Shown: one piece after another, positions 30,107-38,557 of the stretch
Layout of the letters: each line of letters starts with the position of its first letter
How positions within the stretch are numbered: the stretch's first letter is position 1
Assembly: GCF_007990755.1 (NCBI RefSeq)
Contig: NZ_BJXA01000030.1
Span: 1 to 64,000 of the forward strand
Direction: 5' to 3'
From: Nocardia ninae NBRC 108245
GTDB taxonomy: Bacteria > Actinomycetota > Actinomycetes > Mycobacteriales > Mycobacteriaceae
Length of the DNA stretch: 64,000 nt
Notes under the pieces: generated by a model
Database searches by the model: none
What the model saw: the letters and a program-made list of their open reading frames with translations, nothing else
Told to the model about the DNA's origin: nothing
Made by a program: the position numbers and the translations under genes

Positions 30107-31067
30107 GATTGGGTCGGTGGCGCGGGCCTGAGCGACTCGGAGGCGAGAGAAGTAAGGCAGTCGAGGCTACATTCCCGTCCGGGTGGCCGCGCAGGCTTAC
30201 CGTCGCGCAGTGTGAGATGGACCCAGTCGAGGAAGCCGGTATAGTCGACGCCGGTGGTCAATTTCGCGACGTAACCGGGGCCGACGAACATGCGCGCATC
30301 GGGTTCGAGCCGAAATTCTCGATGCTGGAAGGTCACGAACGGCAGATCCACCGCGGCAGAGAGCGCCAGCGGGTCGTGCAACATGCTGGCAGGATGAAAC
30401 CGCGAGAACCACTGGTCAAGGTGCGCGATCAGCAACTGTGCCCACGGTGTAGGTGAGGCGGCCAGCAGGCGATAGATCGGGCTGTCTGCGTCGATTGCGA
30501 TCACTGGGGTGAAAGTGTGATCCGACATCACCAGGGCCACATGCTCAGCGCGAGACAAGACCTCATCGACTGCGCCAGGGTCGAGCCGGAAGTTGTGCTC
30601 GGCGCGACGTGGATCGCGGTAGTGCAGCGCGCCACCCATCTGCATGATGCGCAGACGGGTGGCTAGGCCCAGCGGATAACGGTGCGTGGCGTCAGCCCCC
30701 AGGAGATAAGCCAGATCGGTCATAGGCCCGATCCCGAGCCACCGCAGCGGATGAGATGAGGTCCCCTGGCATACTGCTGCCACCGCGTCGTAAAGATCGA
30801 GTGTCCAGCTGTGGGCATCGGAGGGAAAGAGTCCATCCGCGGCCCAGTACTTGCTCTGGCCCAGGACATGGCCCGCCGCAACGTCGACGTCGTCGCGGCC
30901 GAGCAGGTCCAGCAGGTGACGGGCGAGCTTCGAGCGGCGCCCGTCGGGGAGTTCGTCGGCGGTGATGACCTCTTTAGTTTCGGCTGGGTCAGTGCGGCAA
31001 GGCCAAGGGCGAAGGCGTCGTCTGGGTCGCCCCCGATGTCGGTGCTGATGATGAGTGGACAGTCCAT
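30103..31067 (-). pseudogene. Nucleoside hydrolase-like gene with a one-base frameshift
   Basis: The ATG at 31067 follows GAGGA and begins MDCPLIISTDIGGDPDDAFALG, the calcium-binding DTDxGxDDA signature of inosine-uridine type nucleoside hydrolases, which split the N-glycosidic bond of nucleosides. Around 30989 the frame changes: the following AETKEVITADELPDGRR and everything to the stop at 30103 (about 300 more residues, including WLGIGPMTDLAYL and MGGALHYRD) reads in another frame. One missing base in the CACTGACCC region explains it. As given, the first frame ends at 30720 with nonsense sequence. A real knock-out or a sequencing error are equally open. Total length matches the family (about 320). 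Confidence 0.78.
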
Positions 31068-31171
31068 ATTTCCTCGCAAGGGGTTCTCGCTGAGCCTCGG
31101 ATGGTTCGGCTCGAAGTCGATACGCAGCTACGTGTCCTGGTTCGGCCGGACAAGACCAAAGATGGGGTAGG

Positions 31172-31621
31172 TCAGCCCGTTTCAGGCATCGCCTTGCAGG
31201 CCAGTACTGCGTCTACTACGTCATCCGGTGAGGGGCGGAAGGCGTCGACGGGTTTGTCCACGAGCCACCGAAAGATCGGGTCACGCGGAACCGGTAGCCG
31301 GACCTCATGACCGAGGGGGATCACCATCGCTTCCGACGCGGCCAGCAGCGCGAACATTTCACACTCACTCAGGTGAGGACCGGCAAAACCGGTCAGCATC
31401 GTCCACCATGCCCGTGACTGTCGGTCGAACTCCACGACGACCGGACCACGACACGGCAACTTTTCGCGGACGCGGACACCGAGGGTGCTCGGCATACGAA
31501 CACCACCGACCGCGCCGACCCGCATGAAGATGCCACCTTCCCGCATGTACGCGGAGATCGCACACACCTCGCGGTAGTAACGGCACCGATCCAGGATCCG
31601 GTCCACTCCCGCCGCATTCAT
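31172..31621 (-). CDS. Hypothetical protein of the HATPase/DUF4254 cassette
   Basis: 149 residues from the ATG at 31621, which overlaps the previous stop (ATGA). No known domain. It is globular, with conserved-looking Cys and Trp residues (DRCRYYREVC; SRAWWTML). Its C-terminal FRPSPDDVVDAVL resembles the C-terminal LPSISDVVDAVL of the small protein at 33541-33738, which suggests a common docking or regulatory tail. A gap of 104 bases separates it from the nucleoside hydrolase gene. Confidence 0.6.
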   Translation of the reverse strand: MNAAGVDRILDRCRYYREVCAISAYMREGGIFMRVGAVGGVRMPSTLGVRVREKLPCRGPVVVEFDRQSRAWWTMLTGFAGPHLSECEMFALLAASEAMVIPLGHEVRLPVPRDPIFRWLVDKPVDAFRPSPDDVVDAVLACKAMPETG

Positions 31622-32022
31622 CGGCTCACGGCCGAGCCATACACGGCCTGGCTGGGGCTGCACAGCCGCAGCCCGGAGAAACGAAACTCACTCCCCGAAA
31701 ACAGGATTTGACAACTGTCGGCGCTTGGTCGGCCACGGATCACCCCGTCGTCATCGATAGCCAACCTCAGCGTGGTGGGCCGCAGCGCATAGATGCGGGC
31801 GATCCAGATCTGCACCCACAATCCCCGCGTCAGGATGGTAATCCCTGCGTGCAGCAAGTGATTCGGACGCGGACCGGGCTGCCGCACAATTGTCACGCCA
31901 TTCCCGCGCAGCAGAACCTCGCAACGCGTGCGCTGCACCTGCCACGCGATCGCGGTGTCGAGTATCTGACGCTGCTGGATGGCCAAGAACTGGAGTGGCG
32001 GAACATATCCCGGCGCGATCAT
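31618..32022 (-). CDS. Hypothetical protein of the HATPase/DUF4254 cassette
   Basis: 134 residues, not recognised. Beta-rich in appearance (VLLRGNGVTIVRQ, HAGITILTRGLWVQIWIARI, TTLRLAIDDDGVI), without membrane helix or signal peptide. Both ends overlap neighbours by four bases, so it belongs to the coupled cassette and is probably made in stoichiometric amounts with them. Confidence 0.6.
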   Translation of the reverse strand: MIAPGYVPPLQFLAIQQRQILDTAIAWQVQRTRCEVLLRGNGVTIVRQPGPRPNHLLHAGITILTRGLWVQIWIARIYALRPTTLRLAIDDDGVIRGRPSADSCQILFSGSEFRFSGLRLCSPSQAVYGSAVSR

Positions 32023-32639
32023 GCCTCACCTCGCCTACGGGGGCCCGCGCATGCTGTTGCTTCGATGCAGGGCCATCCGATACCCGGCCACGACTTCGGC
32101 AGAATGATCAGCCCGTCCATCACCATCCGCACCAAGTCCTCGTATCCCTCGCTCATCTCCGCCAGGTGATCCCATGCCCGATGCCGTTGCACAGCGTCAT
32201 CGAGATCGTGCAGCGCCCAATTGGCGCACGCCCACGCCTCTGCGACCCGGGCGATAACCCCGCCAACTGAATCCGTGCCGCGAGGGACGCCCGGCAGTGG
32301 ACGCGGCAGCTGCCCGCAGACCCAGGCGTCGATGGCAGCGATCACATCACCGATCTGCTCACGAATCCGTTGTCCCGCAGCGGGGTCGGTGATCCAGTCT
32401 CGATACAAGCAGCTCAGCTGCCGAGCCCACCGCGCCATCGGCGCGTCACTGTCCAGATGCCCCTGAATCGCGCACAACAGCACCTCCGGCGAGAGGAACG
32501 GTCCCCGCCCGTCGGAAATCCCGACCACTACCGTCGCACCGTATGGGCCCATCGCAATCACCGCCCACCCGGCAGCGACGGCGCCCAGCCAGGCGGCAGC
32601 CAGTGCCCTTGGTCGTCGAAAGGCCGGCGCCGGGGGCAT
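32019..32639 (-). CDS. DUF4254-like protein (second copy)
   Basis: 206 residues. The C-terminal half has the DUF4254 layout also seen at 28869-29373: SVGGVIARVAEAWACANWAL, then HRAWDHLAEMSEGYEDLVRMVMDG and a final LPKSWPG. The N-terminal part is longer and hydrophobic (ALAAAWLGAVAAGWAVIAMG), more like a linker than a membrane helix. It overlaps the end of the upstream gene by 81 bases in another frame, so either the start is later or the overlap is genuine; no better start with a ribosome-binding site is obvious. Confidence 0.6.
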   Translation of the reverse strand: MPPAPAFRRPRALAAAWLGAVAAGWAVIAMGPYGATVVVGISDGRGPFLSPEVLLCAIQGHLDSDAPMARWARQLSCLYRDWITDPAAGQRIREQIGDVIAAIDAWVCGQLPRPLPGVPRGTDSVGGVIARVAEAWACANWALHDLDDAVQRHRAWDHLAEMSEGYEDLVRMVMDGLIILPKSWPGIGWPCIEATACAGPRRRGEA

Positions 32640-33544
32640 GTCAACTCTGCCGTGTTCGTCTCGGGCATCGGCGGATGCGCCCGTCGGTTCCGCCGATCTA
32701 ACCCCGGTAGCGGAATCTCACATCGCGTTACCGTGCCACCCGTGTCGGACCGGGCACGCCGTGCGCTACCTCCATGGTCGGTGCCGCAGATCTGTTGCAC
32801 TGCTTCGCTGACCGGCTCGTCGGCATGATCTCGTGTCTCATAGAGCTCCACCATTACAGTGGCGGACTCCGGCGGGCACCAAACCTCGACGCGCATCCTG
32901 CCCGGCTCCGACCCGAGGTTGGTGACGCTCGCCCGCACCGCATCACCAACCAGCTCATGCATAAGGTCATCGACCGCCTCGACCAGGTCACCGAGTCCCG
33001 AGCGTGTCAACTGCTTACGCAGGTTCAATTCCACGATCTCTTCGGCCAGCGAGAAGGCAGGAACTTCGAACTCCGCTATCCGCCCGGGCCGCTCGCCACA
33101 ACCGAGACTGGAATCGACGTAGAGCACCTTCGCTTGCGGCGCGACCTGCGAAATGCGGTGTAGCAGAACGTGACGCGGAACACCCAGGTTGTCGAAGTGC
33201 TCCGGGGACGGAACCAGCAGATGCCCGGCATCGGCGTTATCCAGCGCATCCAGCAGCGACCACAGTGCTGAGGTCGGTGGCGCGCTCCTCAACAGCTTCT
33301 CCAGGTCCACTCTCTCGCGCTCGGCGAACTGCCACAGACGGGCTACCACTTGCGCGCCGGACTCGCGATCGAACGCATGCAACAGCGCCCACAGATCGCG
33401 CACAGGTGACCGTGCCTCACAGAAGATCCGCCCCCACACGGAACCCCCGTAGCTGCGAGCGGACTCCTCCAGCTGCTCCGCCATTCTGTTCGGCGAGGTC
33501 TGAGCCGCCGCCAGCTGCACATAACCGAACATCTGAGCTGTCAC
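32558..33544 (-). CDS. Resolvase-like N-terminal region fused to HATPase-like domain
   Basis: 328 residues. The first about 150 resemble a serine-recombinase catalytic fold (GYVQLAAAQ, QLEESARSYG, then AGHLLVPSPEHFDNLG and VLLHRISQVAPQAKVLYVD), but the catalytic Arg and Ser of the usual GYxRxS are absent, so it cannot act as a recombinase. From about 190, DDLMHELVGDAVRASVTNLG and a later GGTVTRCEIPLP fit a GHKL/HATPase domain. Actinobacterial genes of this type pair with DUF4254 genes. The last about 35 residues overlap the DUF4254-like gene and may be less conserved. Start overlaps the previous stop by four bases. Confidence 0.6.
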   Translation of the reverse strand: MTAQMFGYVQLAAAQTSPNRMAEQLEESARSYGGSVWGRIFCEARSPVRDLWALLHAFDRESGAQVVARLWQFAERERVDLEKLLRSAPPTSALWSLLDALDNADAGHLLVPSPEHFDNLGVPRHVLLHRISQVAPQAKVLYVDSSLGCGERPGRIAEFEVPAFSLAEEIVELNLRKQLTRSGLGDLVEAVDDLMHELVGDAVRASVTNLGSEPGRMRVEVWCPPESATVMVELYETRDHADEPVSEAVQQICGTDHGGSARRARSDTGGTVTRCEIPLPGLDRRNRRAHPPMPETNTAELTCPRRRPFDDQGHWLPPGWAPSLPGGR

Positions 33545-33738
33545 TGCGGCACCCCCAAAACCGCATCAACGACGTCGCTGATCGACGGAAGCACGTCACT
33601 GTCTGGCAACTCGACCCCCTCGCGATATCCATCTCCAGTCGAAAAGGGGATGAAATCCGTGTCGGTGCCGCCATTCTCATCGCCAACCCACTCGCGATTC
33701 GCTAGGTGCTGTTGACCTATAATCATGTACCGAGTCAA
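33541..33738 (-). CDS. Small hypothetical protein, first gene of the cassette
   Basis: 65 residues, acidic, no known domain. The tail DVLPSISDVVDAVL is shared in pattern with the protein at 31172-31621. Its stop overlaps the next ATG by four bases, the same tight spacing as the rest of the cassette, which supports that it is real in spite of its size. The cassette promoter should be in the 120 bases upstream. Confidence 0.5.
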   Translation of the reverse strand: MTRYMIIGQQHLANREWVGDENGGTDTDFIPFSTGDGYREGVELPDSDVLPSISDVVDAVLGVPQ

Positions 33739-33859
33739 GCCCCGATACCCCTGCTAGTTCAACGGCACGAAATTACGGCAGATACGGCACGTTTACACAC
33801 CATGAATACAGCACGGAATTGATGCGGATATACATCACGAACGGGAAACCTTCGGTGGT

Positions 33860-34753
33860 CTATTGGTAGCGGTGCCATATGGCGGCGGTACACCCTGATC
33901 GCAGGGTCGACAGGCGATGTGCGTGTTCAGCGGCTACATCAGGGCGATGCCCGAGATCAGGCAAGACACTCGTGACCATGATCAGCTCACGGATGCGGGC
34001 CAGGACAGGCCAGTACGGCTCCTCCCGGACGTCCGAGCCGTAGGCGTCGACGAACTGCGCGTAGAAGCCTGCGCGGTCGAACCGCGCAGCCCCCACAGCC
34101 TGGGGAACGAGATCCCATGCCAGCGGCCCGATTCCGGTCTCGTCGAGGTCGCACAGCACGATCCGACCTGATTCCTCCAGAAGAAGATTGCCAGTGTGTG
34201 GATCGCCGTGAATGATTCCCATAGGCATGAACGTTTGCAAGGCGAGGTAGTCCTGCTCGATGGCAAGCCACTGGTCGCGTAGCCAGTCGACGTCCCCTGA
34301 CGGCAGACCGGGATCGGCGTCGGCGAGTCGGCGGCGCGCATTGTCGAACGGGTTCCACTTCTGCAGCGAGTCATCGATGGCCAGACTGTGAAGGGCATGC
34401 AGTGGGTTAGCCAACTGCGCTGCTGTCCAATTCTCCCTGGTTGTCAGCTCGTGCCACAGCGTCACGGTGAATTGATCGCCCACATGAATTGGCTGTTCGC
34501 CCGCTAGTAGCTGGACGATCGGCGCGCCTTGGTCCTGTAGCCAACGCGCCATCTCGACAAGCCGGCGCCCGCGGTGGTGTCCTATATCGCCGCTTCCGAC
34601 GCGAACAATGATTGGGGTGCGCAGTCGATAAACTGCGTTCACGGTGTACTTGATCAGCTCTGCGCCGGCCGCATCGAGGTCCATCCGAGCACAGGCCTCC
34701 GCCACCGCGTCGTGCAGCTCTGCGGCACGACGCGGCGAGATTTTGGTCGCCAC
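33860..34753 (-). CDS. Phosphotransferase, APH / choline-kinase-like fold
   Basis: 297 residues. IIHGDPHTGNLLL carries the catalytic HGD and the Asn of Brenner's motif; VLCDLDETGIGPLAWDL supplies the metal-binding Asp. The N-terminal lobe has IIVRVGS in place of the usual Lys strand (no clear Lys). The family phosphorylates aminoglycosides, choline, homoserine or other small alcohols. The substrate is unknown, and nothing around suggests drug resistance specifically. It follows the TPR regulator gene by 40 bases on the same strand, so the two are likely one operon. Confidence 0.8.
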   Translation of the reverse strand: MATKISPRRAAELHDAVAEACARMDLDAAGAELIKYTVNAVYRLRTPIIVRVGSGDIGHHRGRRLVEMARWLQDQGAPIVQLLAGEQPIHVGDQFTVTLWHELTTRENWTAAQLANPLHALHSLAIDDSLQKWNPFDNARRRLADADPGLPSGDVDWLRDQWLAIEQDYLALQTFMPMGIIHGDPHTGNLLLEESGRIVLCDLDETGIGPLAWDLVPQAVGAARFDRAGFYAQFVDAYGSDVREEPYWPVLARIRELIMVTSVLPDLGHRPDVAAEHAHRLSTLRSGCTAAIWHRYQ

Positions 34754-34793
34754 TCCATCATCCTAGATTGCGTGCCAGCGAGTGCCAGGCCCC

Positions 34794-36185
34794 TCAACTC
34801 GTCAACGCCTTCGGCTCAGGCAGCGCCAATTGCTCGACCCGGTGACAGATGTCCTGCACTTCTGAGGTCTGCGGAAAGGTTGGCGCCTCCTCACTCATGG
34901 AGCGCAGTCGGCCGACTACGCGTGCGCTGACGACTTCTCGTGTCATGGACAGAGCGGTGTGCGCTGACCGTACCGCTGAATCTATGTCGCCCAGTCGGAA
35001 CTGGGAGGTGGCTGCGGTCGTGTGATCGAACAGCAGGCTGCGTTTCGGGCGGTTAGCGCCCGACGCTTCGAGCGAATCCAACGCCTGGCCCAGAGCGTCG
35101 ATCGTGTAGCGCTCCGCTGCGCGCGGATCGTCGGTCGCACGGGCAAACTCGTTGAAAATCACCGACCTGAGACCAGCATGCTCGCCGGAGGTGAAGAAGA
35201 CCTCGGTCCAGGGATCGGCGGCCGATGCTTCGACGCCACTCAGCTCGTGCTCGGCTCGCCCCAGCGCATCGTGCATCCGCCGCCGGTTGCCCATCATTGC
35301 GTGAGCCCACGCCTCGTTTGTGTACAGCCGGGCGCTCTCGCCGGAATTCGAGGCGTCCTGAGCACTCAGCTGTCCCAGCTGAAACACGCGTAACGCCTCA
35401 CGCGGTCGGTTCTCTACCAGGCTGACTCGCCCCAGAACATAGTAGATCGAGGCCGAGAGGCTGTCAGCACCCGCAAGGCACGCGTAGGACAGTGCCCATG
35501 CGAGAAAGGCCCGCGCGCTATCTTGCGCGCCGATGTCGTGATAAGCCCAGCCGGTCAGCCGTGCGAGGTCTGCCAACGCGACCGCCATCGAGTTCTCAGT
35601 TGCTGTGTCCTCGCACATGTGAAGCATGCAGCTGCTCGAGGTCAGCAGCGCCGAGGCCGCGTCCACTATGGCGAAGCCACCGTGCCGCTGATCGAGCCCG
35701 CGCAATCCTGCCGTGACACCTCGGACGTACTCGACATCAGCCATCCCGACGTTGCCGAGGGCCGGCCCAGCATGCTTGGGAAACCAGGACTTCAACTCCG
35801 ATGTCGACCCGACGGTCGCCGCTGCGGCAATCGCGGCAAGAAACTCTCGGCGATCTTCGCCGTCCGCGTATTCCAGGGTAATGACGGCGGATCGCGAGGG
35901 GTACGGCATGTCTCTGGAATTGGATACAGCATCCGGGACCACGAGTACGGCATCCGGGACCGGAGCACCGAGTTCGCGTAGTGCAATCGTGTATTCGGGT
36001 CCGGGCTGCTTGACCGCTCCGCATTCCCAGCGTGAAACATGCTGCTGCTCACAGGAAAGTCTGAGCCCGAGTTCGGCCCCCTTGTCGTTCAATGCCTGGG
36101 CGAATTCGTGCTGATTGAGTCCCAGCGTGAGCCTGCGGTACATGCGCAGGCGGCCACCCCAAGCGGCTGCTCTGGATCCTGCCAT
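34794..36185 (-). CDS. XRE-type HTH regulator with TPR-like C-terminus
   Basis: 463 residues. The N-terminus (RRLTLGLNQHEFAQALNDKG to QQHVSRWECG) is an XRE helix-turn-helix. The rest (about 110-440) is helical with TPR-like repeats (ARAFLAWALSYACLAGADSL, REALRVFQLGQL, ARLYTNEAWAHAMMGNRRR), the architecture of actinobacterial signal-responsive regulators whose ligands are often unknown. The first start at 36185 or an internal ATG at 36143 (MYRRLT) could be used. The DUF5753 gene diverges 251 bases away, so a shared regulatory region is likely. Confidence 0.78.
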   Translation of the reverse strand: MAGSRAAAWGGRLRMYRRLTLGLNQHEFAQALNDKGAELGLRLSCEQQHVSRWECGAVKQPGPEYTIALRELGAPVPDAVLVVPDAVSNSRDMPYPSRSAVITLEYADGEDRREFLAAIAAAATVGSTSELKSWFPKHAGPALGNVGMADVEYVRGVTAGLRGLDQRHGGFAIVDAASALLTSSSCMLHMCEDTATENSMAVALADLARLTGWAYHDIGAQDSARAFLAWALSYACLAGADSLSASIYYVLGRVSLVENRPREALRVFQLGQLSAQDASNSGESARLYTNEAWAHAMMGNRRRMHDALGRAEHELSGVEASAADPWTEVFFTSGEHAGLRSVIFNEFARATDDPRAAERYTIDALGQALDSLEASGANRPKRSLLFDHTTAATSQFRLGDIDSAVRSAHTALSMTREVVSARVVGRLRSMSEEAPTFPQTSEVQDICHRVEQLALPEPKALTS

Positions 36186-36436
36186 GGTTTGCCTCCGGCC
36201 CCAGCTTGTGACTGCCGACTCTGCGAAGGTCAGCCCGGCTCCGTGGTGAGCCGAGGGTGACCGCCGTCATAGCAGTGTCCTCCGAGGTACCATCAGATCA
36301 CAAGCTTGCATTTGAGTGTCGTTCAAATATCGTGCAGTCATACGGAAGATCTGGTGGCGTGGCCTTGTTTGCAATCAATAGGCGATGTTCAATTGAGTGA
36401 CACATGGTCGACGCATGTTGAGCAGACGGGAGGCTC

Positions 36437-37330
36437 GTGTCCATCAACGTGGGCGAGGCGATCCTTCGTCGTCACATCGGACGTCGCCTGGCAGAGCTGC
36501 GCGAAGGCCGTGGGTTAACCCAGCGGCAAGCAGCTGAAGCTATCCAAAGGGGGATCTCAACTATCTCGCGGATGGAGGACGGTAACCTCGGCGTCCGGTA
36601 TCGGGATGTAGACGTCCAGCTGATCCTCGACGTGTACAACGTCAGCGGTGAAGAGAGGGAGCGACTGCTCGCCTACACCGCGGCAACCCGAAACGGCCGT
36701 ACCACCCAGTGGTGGGAGGGCTACTCCCAGGACATGCCCGAATGGTTCAGCATGTATGTGATCCTGGAGGATTCGGCCAGCTCGATCCGCGAGTATGAGT
36801 CCGAGCTCATCCCGGGGCTGTTACAGACCCGCGACTACATCGAACAACTCGCTCGCACTCCGGCTGGGCTTCTGGATGACGCCGCCGTGGAGCGAGCGGT
36901 CCAGATCCGTCTCGAACGGCAGAGTCTCCTAGCGCGTCCACATGCACCACACCTCGATGCGATCCTCAACGAATCCGTCATTCGACGTCCGGTCGGCACC
37001 CCGGAGGTGATGGCCGGTCAGCTCGAGCATCTGCTGGAAGCGTCGAACCAGGGCAACATCACAGTTCGTCTTCTCCCTTACTCTGCTGGCGTTCACGGCG
37101 GCATGGGAGCGAGCGCATTTATCCTGCTTGACTTCCCGACCGGTTCCAACGGCGAGCGCCTGGAGCCGCCGATCGCCTACGTCGATACCCTGACGGGCTC
37201 CATGTATTTGAACAAGGTTGACGAGTTCCGCAGCTACGAACTTGCTTGGGCAGACCTCGAATCGAAGGCGCTCAGCGAGGAAGAGTCGCGGCGACTCATT
37301 GTCTCGGCAATGGAAGGACTTCATCAATGA
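36437..37330 (+). CDS. XRE regulator with DUF5753 (Scr1-type)
   Basis: 297 residues, from a GTG following GGGAGG. HTH at about 12-70 (RRLAELREGRGLTQRQAAEAI, STISRMEDG) and then the DUF5753 domain with the hallmark SIREYESELIPGLLQTRDYI. Proteins of this type (WhiJ, Scr1) are DNA-binding partners of DUF397 proteins and act as antitoxin-like or developmental regulators in streptomycetes. The stop overlaps the DUF397 start (ATGA), confirming the pair. Confidence 0.88.
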   Translation: MSINVGEAILRRHIGRRLAELREGRGLTQRQAAEAIQRGISTISRMEDGNLGVRYRDVDVQLILDVYNVSGEERERLLAYTAATRNGRTTQWWEGYSQDMPEWFSMYVILEDSASSIREYESELIPGLLQTRDYIEQLARTPAGLLDDAAVERAVQIRLERQSLLARPHAPHLDAILNESVIRRPVGTPEVMAGQLEHLLEASNQGNITVRLLPYSAGVHGGMGASAFILLDFPTGSNGERLEPPIAYVDTLTGSMYLNKVDEFRSYELAWADLESKALSEEESRRLIVSAMEGLHQ

Positions 37331-37695
37331 TCACCGGTGTCTGGCGCAAGGCGACCTACAGCAACAACCAGGGCGCCTGCGTCGAGGTCCGCGTCGACAC
37401 CGGCACGGTGTCGATTCGCGACAGCAAATACCTACAGGACCCAAACAACGATCCTCACGTGCAGCCGGTCATCAGCATCACCACTACGCAGTGGACCAGC
37501 ATTCTCGATTGGGTCGCCGGGCGGACCTCAATGAAGCCCCAAGCCACGCGGGTAGAGATAGCAACCAACGGCTCGGTTCTGATGAGCACCTCGGACGGTA
37601 CTGTGACCTTGGCCTACACGGTCGCGGAATGGGAAGCATTCACCGCTGGTGTGCGCGACGGTGAGTTTGATCCGGCAGTCACCCATGCCGCTTGA
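37327..37695 (+). CDS. DUF397 protein (Scr2/Scr3-like partner)
   Basis: 122 residues: WRKATYSNNQGACVEV and VSIRDSKYLQDP are the DUF397 signature. It is longer than the usual 60-70, because a second half (VTLAYTVAEWEAFTAGVRDGEFD) adds the AEWEAF-GVRDGEF segment that normally ends the family, after an inserted 40 or so residues. DUF397 proteins bind and neutralise or are neutralised by the adjacent DUF5753 HTH protein; in streptomycetes such pairs regulate development and antibiotic production. Confidence 0.85.
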   Translation: MITGVWRKATYSNNQGACVEVRVDTGTVSIRDSKYLQDPNNDPHVQPVISITTTQWTSILDWVAGRTSMKPQATRVEIATNGSVLMSTSDGTVTLAYTVAEWEAFTAGVRDGEFDPAVTHAA

Positions 37696-37868
37696 CCGGG
37701 CGTGCCGGGTCCTGCGGCGCGCTTCGTAATCTCATCGCTGACATCGTCTCAACCGCACATCCGGGTGACGAAGTTGAGACACAGCAGGTCAAAGTATCTG
37801 CCCGGGCCTGGTTCAATTGAGTCCCGGCATAGCAACCCAGGGGCCGCTTTCGATGGTGAGAGAACGCA

Positions 37869-38540
37869 ATGGGTAAAGACGATGATGACGCGGCTCGTGC
37901 TGTCGCGCCGTATACGCGCCCGTTCCTGGGCATTTATGACCTGTGGGTTATCCAGTTGTCCAACCGGTTTGCGTGGAGGTGTCCCGCGAAGACGATGCTC
38001 GAGCTGTACAACCAGCATCTCGGTGAACGGCATCTTGAGGTTGGCCCGGGGTCAGGCTGGTATTTGGCCAAGGCGACGATGCCTGCGGCCGGAGAGGTCA
38101 CTCTGGTTGACTTGAACCCGACTCCACTGGCATACACCCGCCGACGGCTGGAATCGCTAGGCCACCGTGTTCATACGGTGTCACACAATGTTCTCGAACC
38201 CGTTCCCGCGAGCGTCGGTACCGGGTTCACCTCGGTCGGCATCAACTTCGTCATGCATTGTGTGCCGGGCAGTTTCGCGCAGAAGGGGGTTGCCTTCGCG
38301 CATTTGGCCAGAGTACTGGCCGACGAGGGAACGCTGTTCGGGTCGACCATCCTGAATCGGCGGCCGGGCACGTTGTTCGGCCGCACACTGACCTTCGCCT
38401 ACGGGCGGCTGGGTGCGTTCAACAACACCCGCGACGACCAGGCCGGACTGGAGACCGCACTGCAGGCGGCGTTCAAGCAGGTCACTATCACCGAAGTCGG
38501 CGACGTGACGCTATTCACCGCCCGGCGGCCGCGACGCTGA
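37869..38540 (+). CDS. Class I SAM-dependent methyltransferase
   Basis: 223 residues. The SAM-binding motif I HLEVGPGSGWYL is at about 55-66, motif II VTLVDLNPTPLAY follows, and VGINFVMHCVPG is the post-II region. The substrate is not predictable; no membrane segments. Similar stand-alone methyltransferases in Nocardia occur near P450 genes. It converges with the P450 gene (18 bases between the stops), so the two are not cotranscribed. Confidence 0.85.
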   Translation: MGKDDDDAARAVAPYTRPFLGIYDLWVIQLSNRFAWRCPAKTMLELYNQHLGERHLEVGPGSGWYLAKATMPAAGEVTLVDLNPTPLAYTRRRLESLGHRVHTVSHNVLEPVPASVGTGFTSVGINFVMHCVPGSFAQKGVAFAHLARVLADEGTLFGSTILNRRPGTLFGRTLTFAYGRLGAFNNTRDDQAGLETALQAAFKQVTITEVGDVTLFTARRPRR

Positions 38541-38557
38541 ACCCTCCCGCCCGCATC

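Noticed and set aside
29576-30244. 222-codon plus-strand frame
   Set aside because: Antisense to the HATPase-like gene, no domain and no start signal.
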